Shown here one piece after another: positions 1 to 5,669 of a stretch of 7,290 bases of DNA. The stretch covers positions 1 to 7,290 of the forward strand of contig JAQVID010000144.1 in NCBI GenBank assembly GCA_028695865.1, given 5' to 3'. Each line of letters begins with the position of its first letter. The stretch's first letter is position 1. Origin of the DNA: Thermoguttaceae bacterium (GTDB lineage: Bacteria; Planctomycetota; Planctomycetia; Pirellulales; Thermoguttaceae). The notes under the pieces were generated by a model. It saw nothing but the letters and a program-made list of their open reading frames with translations. It did not search any database and was not told the origin of the DNA. A program made the translations under genes and the position numbers.

Positions 1-78
1 TATTTCCAGTATCAACTGAAACCGCGTATATTTGATCACGACGATACATCCTCCGGGGTCAACGGAATCCGTTTTTGA
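1..78 (+). CDS. possible 3' end of an unidentified plus-strand gene (partial)
   Basis: The first plus-strand frame is open from the window edge to a TGA at 76-78, giving 25 residues that end in SSGVNGIRF. Codons such as CAG, CTG, CCG, CGT and GAC resemble those of the confident genes nearby, and the other two plus frames stop by base 33. If real, it converges on the acyl-CoA synthetase gene with about 180 bases between the stops. The tail is too short to assign a family. An alternative on the minus strand is an ATG directly after a GGAGG motif, open to the window edge, but with no spacer it is a poor start. The call rests only on an open frame and codon choice. Confidence 0.25.
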   Translation, partial: YFQYQLKPRIFDHDDTSSGVNGIRF

Positions 79-256
79 ATCGAACGGTTTGTCTTTTGGG
101 GGCCGTTCCGTGCATCAAAAACGGTACCCCCAATCCGAATATCGAACCACACTTCCATTATCGCAAGAGTGTCTTGCCCCCAAAAAGGGAGCAAGGGGCC
201 ATTTGCATTTAAGCGTAACGAGATGAACGCGAAAATTTGGGCCGGACCAAAGAAAT
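79..256. other. intergenic stretch with two imperfect hairpins
   Basis: No convincing gene was found here. One inverted repeat pairs GGGGGCCGT (98-106) with ACGG plus CCCCC (121-131), leaving a two-base TA bulge and a 14-base loop. A second pairs CTTGC and CCC (173-181) with GGG and GCAAG (187-195) around an AAAAA loop, with one mismatch. Neither has a T-run beside it, so neither qualifies as an intrinsic terminator. Their place after the synthetase stop suggests 3'-end structures, which is inference. Confidence 0.4.
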
Positions 257-2386
257 TTAGCGGCGAAGCATGACACGACTGTCAGCAACGGAGCAACCTT
301 TACCATCGGCATGAACGATCAACGGGTTAATATCACATTCGGCGATTTCCGGATGATTCACAACCATGGTCGAAAGACGCAACAGGGTATCGGTCAGAGC
401 GGCAATGTCGCACTTGGGAGCACCACGATAACCGTCGAGCACTTTGAACGCCTTGATCTCGCGAATCATATTGTCGGCGGACGACTTCCACATCGGGGCC
501 AGTCGGAACGTAACGTCCTTCAAAAGTTCAACGAGAGTACCACCCAATCCGAACATCATGAGCGGACCAAAGCTTGCGTCACGATTGCAACCGAGAATGA
601 CTTCAACGCCCTTTTCGGCCATTTGTTCAATGAGAATACCGTCAATTTTGGCACCCGGGACACTCTTTGCGACGTTTTCGTAAATTTTGGCGTAACCGGC
701 GCGAGCAGCTTCAGGACCTTCGATATTGAGGAGAACCCCTCCAGAGTCAAACTTGTGAACCACATCAGCGGACATGACCTTCATCACAACTTTGGAACCA
801 ATTCCGGCAACAATTTCAGCCGCCTGATCGGCAGTAGTCGCGATTCCACTCTTGAGGAGCGGCAGTTTATAGCACTCGAACAGAGCCCGGCAGTCGGCCT
901 GGGTCAAATATTTTTCGTGACCACCGGCCAGATAACCGTCGATAACCTGTTTGGCTTTTTCGACATCGCAATCGGTGAGTGTCGCGTACTGGCGACCGCC
1001 CATTTCTTTTGACTCGGCCAAACGAACGGCCCCACCAAGGGCATTCACACCGGCTTCCGGGAACGAGTAGTTCGGAACGCCTTGCGAAACGAGAACGTCA
1101 ACACCCTTTTGAACGTCGGCCGCTCCCATAAAGGAGCAAATGACCGGCTTACCGATTCCGGCAATGGCTTTCGGAATATTGGCACCAATATTATCTGTAT
1201 CGGTCATTGACTGCGGGGTAAGAATAACCATGCCCATATCGACGTTCGGATCGTTCATGATCGTCGTCACAGCGGCTTCATAACGATCGCTCTTGGCGTC
1301 GCCGAGTACATCGACCGGATTGCGGAGTGAAGCGGCTTCGGGCATCTTGTCGCGGAGCGCGTTTTTGGTTTCATCGGAGATCGGGGCAAGTTTCAACCCG
1401 GCGGCCACAGCGGCATCCGTGGCCATAATACCAGGGCCGCCCGCGTTGGTAATAATCGCCAAACGGCGTCCCTTCGGCAAGGGTTGCGTGGTATAAAGCG
1501 AAGCCAGGTCGAACAGTTCCGCAACGGTATTAACTCGCTGAACGCCAGACTGGGCAAGCAAAGCGTCGTAAACACGATCACTTCCGGCCAAGGAACCGGT
1601 GTGACTGCTGACCGCTTTGGCCCCTTCGGCACTGCGTCCCGATTTCAGGCAAAGAATCGGTTTGTGTTTTTCCCAGAAAATCTTCGAAGCGATTTCGCGG
1701 AATCGTTTGCCATCGCTAATATTTTCCAAATACATCGCAATGACTTTCGTCTTGGGATCATCGGCCAGGTATTCGAGCAAATCAACTTCCTTGACATCGG
1801 CCTTATTGCCAAAACTGACAAACTTGCTAAAACCCATCTGACGGGCTTGAGCATAGTCCAAAACGGAGGTGCAAAGAGCTCCGGACTGCGAAATGAACGC
1901 AAGTGTACCTTCTTCACAAATCTTGGAAGCGAAACTGGCATTGACTTTTACACCGGCTTCCGGATTGATAATACCAAGGCAGTTGGGACCAACCAGCGGA
2001 ATGCCCGCTTCCTGAACCTTGCGAGTCAATTCCTGTTCGCGCTCCAGACCTTCGTGTCCTGTCTCTTTGAAACCGGCGGAAATAACAACGATTCCATTAA
2101 CCTTCTTTTCGCGGCACTGATCGACTACATCGAAAACCGCCTTGGCCGGAACGACTACCGCGACCAAATCGACTTCTTCCGGAATCTCAAGCAGTGAGGT
2201 ATAGGCCTTCACGCCGAGAATTTCACCACCCTTCGGATTGACCGGAAAAATCTTGCCGGTAAAATCTTTCACCAAGTTCTTGAGCAGGTCATTACCAACA
2301 CTGCCTGGTCGTGCCGAAGCGCCAACAACGGCTACCGATTTCGGATAAAACATTTTGTTGATCTTCGCAAGTTTGTCTGCTGACAT
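257..2386 (-). CDS. ADP-forming acyl-CoA (acetyl-CoA) synthetase, fused alpha-beta
   Basis: This 709-residue protein belongs to the NDP-forming acyl-CoA synthetase family, which converts acyl-CoA, ADP and phosphate to the acid, CoA and ATP in the cytoplasm. The N-terminal CoA-binding Rossmann domain shows VGASARPGSVG (21-31). The succinyl-CoA-ligase-like region shows GPNCLGIINP (133-142) and SQSGAL (166-171), followed by SSHTGSLAG, whose His262 fits the phosphorylated histidine of the alpha part. A second ligase-like region with NAGGPG (314-319) follows. The C-terminal ATP-grasp domain covers about 490-705; His544 in VHKFDSGG fits the second phosphohistidine of the relay, and FGLGG is at 612-616. 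Length suits a fused single-chain enzyme. There is no acetyltransferase domain at the end, which argues against the lysine acetyltransferase Pat. The start has a GAAAGGAA ribosome site seven bases upstream. Acetyl-CoA is the likely substrate, but sequence alone does not fix acyl chain choice. Confidence 0.93.
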   Translation of the reverse strand: MSADKLAKINKMFYPKSVAVVGASARPGSVGNDLLKNLVKDFTGKIFPVNPKGGEILGVKAYTSLLEIPEEVDLVAVVVPAKAVFDVVDQCREKKVNGIVVISAGFKETGHEGLEREQELTRKVQEAGIPLVGPNCLGIINPEAGVKVNASFASKICEEGTLAFISQSGALCTSVLDYAQARQMGFSKFVSFGNKADVKEVDLLEYLADDPKTKVIAMYLENISDGKRFREIASKIFWEKHKPILCLKSGRSAEGAKAVSSHTGSLAGSDRVYDALLAQSGVQRVNTVAELFDLASLYTTQPLPKGRRLAIITNAGGPGIMATDAAVAAGLKLAPISDETKNALRDKMPEAASLRNPVDVLGDAKSDRYEAAVTTIMNDPNVDMGMVILTPQSMTDTDNIGANIPKAIAGIGKPVICSFMGAADVQKGVDVLVSQGVPNYSFPEAGVNALGGAVRLAESKEMGGRQYATLTDCDVEKAKQVIDGYLAGGHEKYLTQADCRALFECYKLPLLKSGIATTADQAAEIVAGIGSKVVMKVMSADVVHKFDSGGVLLNIEGPEAARAGYAKIYENVAKSVPGAKIDGILIEQMAEKGVEVILGCNRDASFGPLMMFGLGGTLVELLKDVTFRLAPMWKSSADNMIREIKAFKVLDGYRGAPKCDIAALTDTLLRLSTMVVNHPEIAECDINPLIVHADGKGCSVADSRVMLRR

Positions 2387-2486
2387 TACTCGTTCCTTTC
2401 ATAAGTTTTTGAAAAAAGGATTGCATATATCGTAAAAACACACTAATTGACTAACACAAGGGGGCCGTTGAAGCGGTCGACCAATG

Positions 2487-2510
2487 TTGCCGGCAAAGTA
2501 TACCGGTAAA
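2487..2510. promoter_or_regulatory. paired operator-like motif at the synthetase start site
   Basis: Read on the minus strand, TTTACCGGTA (2501-2510) and TTTGCCGGCA (2488-2497) fit one pattern, TTTRCCGGYA, repeated 13 bases apart. Each core is itself palindromic: TACCGGTA, and TTGCCGGCAA at 2487-2496. They sit just downstream of the minus-strand -10 box, over the expected transcription start, where a repressor would block the synthetase promoter. No regulator gene in the window can be paired with them. The symmetry is seen directly; the operator role is inferred. Confidence 0.4.
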
Positions 2511-2511
2511 T

Positions 2512-2539
2512 ATTATAAGGATAACAGATTTTCAATCAA
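2512..2539 (-). promoter_or_regulatory. sigma70-type promoter for the acyl-CoA synthetase
   Basis: On the minus strand, a TTGATT -35 box (2534-2539) is followed after 16 bases by a perfect TATAAT -10 box (2512-2517). Transcription would start near 2505 and leave a leader of roughly 118 bases before the ATG at 2386. The call depends only on matches to the consensus. Confidence 0.55.
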
Positions 2540-2575
2540 AAGAAAGGTCTTGAAGAAATTTTTTCTTTGGGAAAA

Positions 2576-2603
2576 TTGCAAAACGCTCAACTTTTGTTAT
2601 AAT
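2576..2603 (+). promoter_or_regulatory. sigma70-type promoter for the TIM-barrel isomerase gene
   Basis: A TTGCAA -35 box (2576-2581) and a perfect TATAAT -10 box (2598-2603) are separated by 16 bases in an AT-rich stretch. The start site would be near 2610, giving a leader of about 118 bases, in which no clear structure was found. It fires away from the synthetase promoter, the two -35 boxes being about 36 bases apart. Confidence 0.6.
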
Positions 2604-2713
2604 CAATATAGAGAAACTTGATAAAAGATTTGGAAACAAATAATACAACTCCTTATTCAAACTTTGCGGTTAATCCTTCTTGCCAGTGGGATTTAGCCGT
2701 TCCCCCGTTGATA

Positions 2714-2720
2714 GAGAGGG
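2714..2720 (+). promoter_or_regulatory. ribosome binding site fixing the isomerase start
   Basis: GAGAGGG lies seven bases before the ATG at 2728. The frame is open further upstream to a TTG at 2680, but that codon has no comparable site, and the 16 extra residues it would add look like translated leader. The ATG is therefore preferred. Confidence 0.75.
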
Positions 2721-2727
2721 TAAAACA

Positions 2728-3765
2728 ATGGCAAAAACGAAGAAAGTATTTCCGAAACTGCACAACGCAACCTGGCCGGGCGTAGTCGGCAAGGGAGCCC
2801 CGGGCGGTGATGCGTGTATTGAACTGGACACCATGCTTGATTTAACATGTGCTGCCGAAGTCGACGGCAACCGGTTCGACGGTTTTGATCTTTTTTTGGC
2901 GGCACCTCATTTTGACTTGAGTCAGGCGGAGACGCTGCTTGATCCGCTTGTCGAAAAGACATTGGCTCGCAAGTTGGAAATTGGTTCGGTTGTTGCTCCG
3001 ATTTGGTCGGGTTCGGCCATGGGAAGTCAGGAGAAGCGAACGATTTTTTTGGAGGCGGTCCGAAGCGCGTGCGCGGTTGCCCAAAAGCTTCGGGAAAAAG
3101 GAGTGCGTCCCAACGGATGTGTACGAATCGATTCGTCGTGCTCCGTTGAAGATTGGTCGAAAGACCCGGAAGGAAACCAAAAGCAAATTGCCGAAACGTT
3201 TTCCAAAGCTTGTGATATTGCGATGGAATACGACGAAATGCTTGCGGCCGAAGGCGAAATATGCTGGGGCGGCATGCACAGTTGGAAGCGCATGCTCCAG
3301 TTGCTCGAAATGGTCGATCGGCCTCAAACGCTCGGTTTTCAGGCCGACATGTCGCATACCTTGCTTTATTTACTTGGATACAATGCTCCGGAAGACCGGC
3401 TCGTTCCGGAAGATTTCGACTTTTCCGACACGGCGACATTTGACGCGGCATATCGTCGGATGACGAACAAATTGCGACCGTGGACCATTGATCTTCATAT
3501 TGCTCAGAACGACGGCTCTGTTTACGGCAGTGGTTCGCATGACAAAACAGGTCGGCATTGTCTGGCGAAAGACCCCAACGGAAAACTCGATATCGTCAAG
3601 TATGCCGGTTTTTGGCTCTCGGACGAAGACGGACTTTGCAAGCGGTTCAATCATATTTGCTGGGACGGTTGCATGTTTCCCAACGAGGTCATGATGAAGC
3701 CGCAAACCTGGAACGACATTCTCGAAGCCATGGTTGCCGTACGGGACAAATACGGCTGGAAATAA
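2728..3765 (+). CDS. sugar phosphate isomerase/epimerase-like TIM-barrel protein
   Basis: The 345-residue product resembles the xylose-isomerase-like TIM-barrel family (AP endonuclease 2 fold), whose members isomerise or epimerise sugars and related compounds, usually with a bound divalent metal. No signal peptide is visible, so it is probably cytoplasmic. Candidate metal or catalytic residues, judged from position and motif, are Glu175 or Glu177 (EGEICWGGMHSW), Asp207 and His210 (QADMSH), Asp255 and His257 (IDLHIAQND) and His271 (GSGSHDKTGRH). The DPNGKLDI segment ending near residue 289 and the C-terminal ICWDGCMFPN stretch look like signatures of a subfamily I associate with planctomycetes and verrucomicrobia. 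Substrate is unknown. It has its own promoter and is divergent from the synthetase. No intrinsic terminator follows the stop; the next gene on the strand begins 360 bases later. Confidence 0.82.
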   Translation: MAKTKKVFPKLHNATWPGVVGKGAPGGDACIELDTMLDLTCAAEVDGNRFDGFDLFLAAPHFDLSQAETLLDPLVEKTLARKLEIGSVVAPIWSGSAMGSQEKRTIFLEAVRSACAVAQKLREKGVRPNGCVRIDSSCSVEDWSKDPEGNQKQIAETFSKACDIAMEYDEMLAAEGEICWGGMHSWKRMLQLLEMVDRPQTLGFQADMSHTLLYLLGYNAPEDRLVPEDFDFSDTATFDAAYRRMTNKLRPWTIDLHIAQNDGSVYGSGSHDKTGRHCLAKDPNGKLDIVKYAGFWLSDEDGLCKRFNHICWDGCMFPNEVMMKPQTWNDILEAMVAVRDKYGWK

Positions 3766-3827
3766 GACAGCGGTTCCACTTGAGCTTTCATAGGGCGTTG
3801 TCTGTCGCGTTTTCTGAAAGTCTGGGG

Positions 3828-3851
3828 TTTCCGAAGGTAAACGGGGAGTGC
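3828..3851 (+). repeat. partial tandem copy of the 3'-end hairpin repeat
   Basis: These 24 bases recur exactly at 3872-3895, 44 bases downstream. Similarity to the full element continues past 3851 with a small indel (AGTGC, then CC-GAAAATT), so this copy seems to lack only the first arm of the hairpin and runs into the full copy at a shared AATT. Its AAACGGGGA (3839-3847) can pair with TCCCCGTTT at 3865-3873, competing with the hairpin of the full copy. Confidence 0.85.
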
Positions 3852-3861
3852 ACCCCCGGAA

Positions 3862-3927
3862 AATTCCCCGTTTTCCGAAGGTAAACGGGGAGTGCGTGAC
3901 CGAAAATTGAAGAATCGGTAGTAAAAG
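3862..3927 (+). repeat. dispersed hairpin repeat, full copy downstream of the isomerase gene
   Basis: This non-coding element begins 96 bases after the isomerase stop. TCCCCGTTT (3865-3873) pairs perfectly with AAACGGGGA (3883-3891), and inside it CC and GG can pair around a GAA loop. A tail containing AAATTGAAG and ATCGGTA follows. Bases 3862-3920 match the reverse complement of 5569-5627 at 48 of 59 aligned positions without a gap, and resemblance continues to a TAAAAG end. No T-run follows, so it is not an ordinary terminator. It could be a REP-like palindromic repeat, a small non-autonomous mobile element or a conserved 3'-UTR structure. Confidence 0.8.
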
Positions 3928-3934
3928 TTTCGTG

Positions 3935-4093
3935 TTCACAGGCTGGTGGTGAAGATTTTCCGTCGGGCAGGAATTTCCCGTAGGCCCGTACATGGAGCGA
4001 GTGAAACGAGCCATTGGGGAGTGAGCTGTTCGAATGAGTCCCAACGCGCCCTGATTATGGTCGTGTACGACCTTCCTGTACAGGCTTGCCTGT
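3935..4093 (+). ncRNA. candidate structured leader upstream of the metallohydrolase gene
   Basis: A run of short inverted repeats fills the stretch before the ribosome site at 4112. The helices are TTCAC/GTGAA (3935-3953), CGGGC/GCCCG (3964-3988), ATGG/CCAT (3992-4014), TGGGG/TCCCA (4015-4043, one G-T pair), GGTCG/CGACC with a TGTA loop (4059-4072) and ACAGGC/GCCTGT (4080-4093, overlapping the palindrome CCTGTACAGG at 4075-4084). The second, third and fourth have the same AG on both strands just inside the helix. No promoter I trust was found nearby. I do not recognise a known riboswitch or RNA family. It could be a cis-regulatory leader, a small RNA or only repeat-derived sequence. Confidence 0.35.
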
Positions 4094-4111
4094 CTTACCA
4101 AAACACAAAAA

Positions 4112-4118
4112 AGAAAGG
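4112..4118 (+). promoter_or_regulatory. ribosome binding site fixing the metallohydrolase start
   Basis: AGAAAGG lies seven bases before the ATG at 4126. The frame stays open upstream to a GTG at 3946, but only the ATG at 4126 places the twin-arginine signal at the very N-terminus, as expected. Confidence 0.8.
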
Positions 4119-4125
4119 TTTTATC

Positions 4126-5436
4126 ATGAGTATTTCGAGAAAGCAAAATCGACGGCAGTTCTTGCGGAATACGGCCCTTACGGCCGGTATGGCGACATTC
4201 GCCGCTCCGTTTGTTTCCATTCTGCCCGCGATGAGTGCCGAAGCGGCGGCCGGCGTTGGCCAACCGCTTCCCGCGTGGAAACCGGGCAATATGGATGTTC
4301 ATTATATATACACCGGTGTCGGCGAGAATATGTTTTTGATCTTTCCTGATGGAACGACCATGGTGCTTGACGCGTCGGACCGTCCGAGCGCCGTTGAAGA
4401 ATTCATACCGATTCTGCCGGACAAGTCGAAGCTGCCCAGTCAGTGGATTGCCCAATATATTAAGCGTGTCATGCCGAGCAACGCCCAAGGCAAAATCGAT
4501 TATATGATGCTTTCGCATTATCATGAAGACCATGGCGGTTCCAGTCGTCTTCACGCAGGCAAGACGACCGGTCGAGGCGAAGAGTATTACTTGAGTGGAC
4601 TGGCCAATCTTGGCGAGATATTCCAATTTGATACGGTCTACGATCGTGGTTACCCAAATTACGCATACATTTCCAAATCAGGTGCCGACGGCTATGACAA
4701 CTTTTACCGTTTCTCCACCTGGAAAGCTCAACAAAAGCAGTTTAAGCTTGAAGAATTTTTGGTTGGGCAGCGTGATCAGATTACGCTGCGCAAAGATCGT
4801 GCTGCCTGGCCTGACTTTCATATTCGCAATATTAGCGCCAATGGAGTTGTATGGACCGGAACCGAGGGCAAAAACGTTGATTTGGTTAAGGAATTTCCGG
4901 CCAAACATCACATTCCGGAAAATCCGTTAAGTCTTGCCATGACAATCGATTATGGTCCTTTCCGCTATTTCACCGGCGGCGATATTACCAACGTTGTTTT
5001 GAAGAAACAGGACAAAGTCATTCCATTCGAAGAGACTGCCGGTCGGGCAGCCGGTATCGTTGACGTGTGCAAGGCCAATCACCATTCGTTCAAAGACTCG
5101 ATGAGTCCGGGCTTCGTCGCCGCGGTTCAGGCACGTGTTTATATTTCCAACGTTTGGAACAAGAGTCATCTGCAAGACAATACCATGCAGAGCATGACCG
5201 ACCGGACGCTCTATCCCAACCCGCGAATGATCTGTCCAACCTGGGCCGCGAAACAGCAGATGGAGCTTTACAAAGACGCACCGTGGCAAGCCGATTTAAA
5301 GCCGGCCGCCGGACATGTCGTTCTTCGTGTTTCAGACGCAGGCCGCCAATATCAGATATATCACCTGACCGCCGCCGATGAAAGCATGAAAGTCAAAGCC
5401 GTTTTCGGACCGTTCCGCTCAAAAAAAGCCTCGTGA
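4126..5436 (+). CDS. Tat-exported metallo-beta-lactamase-fold hydrolase
   Basis: The 436-residue protein starts with a twin-arginine signal: NRRQFLRN at residues 8-15, a hydrophobic stretch to about 33, and Ala-rich cleavage candidates at 37-42. Export of a folded, metal-loaded enzyme to the periplasm or beyond is therefore expected. The mature part has the metallo-beta-lactamase motif HYHEDH (His131, His133, Asp135, His136) followed by GG, then Asp286 in YFTGGD and His319/His320 in KANHHSF. Those last two features resemble the ComEC-type branch of the fold more than antibiotic lactamases. These residues would hold two metal ions, commonly zinc. The substrate cannot be told from the sequence; nucleic acid, phosphodiester, lactone and other substrates are all found in the superfamily. 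It is preceded by a 360-base gap with repeats and hairpins, and is convergent with the folding-factor gene across a shared terminator. Confidence 0.85.
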   Translation: MSISRKQNRRQFLRNTALTAGMATFAAPFVSILPAMSAEAAAGVGQPLPAWKPGNMDVHYIYTGVGENMFLIFPDGTTMVLDASDRPSAVEEFIPILPDKSKLPSQWIAQYIKRVMPSNAQGKIDYMMLSHYHEDHGGSSRLHAGKTTGRGEEYYLSGLANLGEIFQFDTVYDRGYPNYAYISKSGADGYDNFYRFSTWKAQQKQFKLEEFLVGQRDQITLRKDRAAWPDFHIRNISANGVVWTGTEGKNVDLVKEFPAKHHIPENPLSLAMTIDYGPFRYFTGGDITNVVLKKQDKVIPFEETAGRAAGIVDVCKANHHSFKDSMSPGFVAAVQARVYISNVWNKSHLQDNTMQSMTDRTLYPNPRMICPTWAAKQQMELYKDAPWQADLKPAAGHVVLRVSDAGRQYQIYHLTAADESMKVKAVFGPFRSKKAS

Positions 5437-5508
5437 CGCTAAAAGCACATAATATACAAGAGCATGTGATGTAAAGAGCATGAGAAACGCTTTTTGATCC
5501 TGCCAAAA

Positions 5509-5551
5509 AAAAGCCCCGGATACACGTTTTTGTGCTGTGTCCGGGGCTTTT
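5509..5551. terminator. bidirectional intrinsic terminator
   Basis: AAAAGCCCCGGATACA (5509-5524) pairs with TGTGTCCGGGGCTTTT (5536-5551), with a single G-T wobble and an 11-base loop. On the plus strand the stem ends in TTTT, serving the metallohydrolase gene that stops at 5436. On the minus strand it is followed by a run of eight T (5505-5512), making it stronger for the folding-factor gene that stops at 5670. It sits between two convergent genes, as such terminators usually do. Confidence 0.88.
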
Positions 5552-5627
5552 ATCGTACCGATTCTTCGTACCGATACTTCAATTTCCGTTGACTTGCTCC
5601 CCGCTTACTTTTGGCAAACGGGGAATT
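5547..5627 (-). repeat. dispersed hairpin repeat, inverted copy downstream of the folding-factor gene
   Basis: Read on the minus strand, this copy starts about 43 bases after the folding-factor stop and matches the copy at 3862-3927 (48 of 59 positions over 5569-5627). The hairpin is kept: TCCCCGTTT pairs with AAGCGGGGA, where the A-to-G change turns a T-A pair into a T-G wobble. The tail carries an extra 13-base duplication, and its TAAAAG end runs into the terminator stem. Relative to its upstream gene it has the same orientation as the other copy. Confidence 0.8.
5555..5580. repeat. 13-base tandem duplication inside the inverted repeat copy
   Basis: GTACCGATTCTTC (5555-5567) is followed directly by GTACCGATACTTC (5568-5580), differing at one base. 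The copy at 3862-3927 has only one such unit, so this is a local duplication in the tail of the element. Confidence 0.85.
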
Positions 5628-5669
5628 CAGGCCGGTGTTCGTCAACCATCTGGCAGGCCGATTCCATGA

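Noticed and set aside
52..90. Possible degenerate further copy of the hairpin repeat
   Set aside because: A match of about ten bases (GTCAACGGAA) next to CGGGG recalls the inverted copy, but the hairpin arms and tail cannot be aligned, so chance is likely.
311..1012. Open frame of 233 codons on the plus strand opposite the acyl-CoA synthetase gene
   Set aside because: It lies wholly antisense to a confidently recognised gene, has no recognisable domain and no ribosome site, and arises from the codon pattern of the real gene.
1484..2197. Open frame of 237 codons on the plus strand opposite the same gene
   Set aside because: Same reasoning: antisense shadow without family resemblance or start signals.
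2487..2516. Plus-strand promoter TTGCCG with TATTAT, 18-base spacing
   Set aside because: The TTGCAA/TATAAT pair at 2576-2603 is a much better match, and the same bases are better explained as the operator-like pair and minus-strand -10 box.
3865..3891. Intrinsic terminator for the isomerase gene
   Set aside because: The hairpin is strong but no T-run follows on either strand, and conservation extends well past the stem into the tail.
3946..4125. Possible 60-residue N-terminal extension of the metallohydrolase
   Set aside because: It would bury the twin-arginine signal inside the protein. The ATG at 4126 has a good ribosome site, and the upstream stretch is full of hairpins.
3370..4626. Open frame of 418 codons on the minus strand
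   Set aside because: It crosses the ends of two well-supported plus-strand genes and the repeat-bearing gap between them, which no real gene would do here; its composition is that of a shadow.
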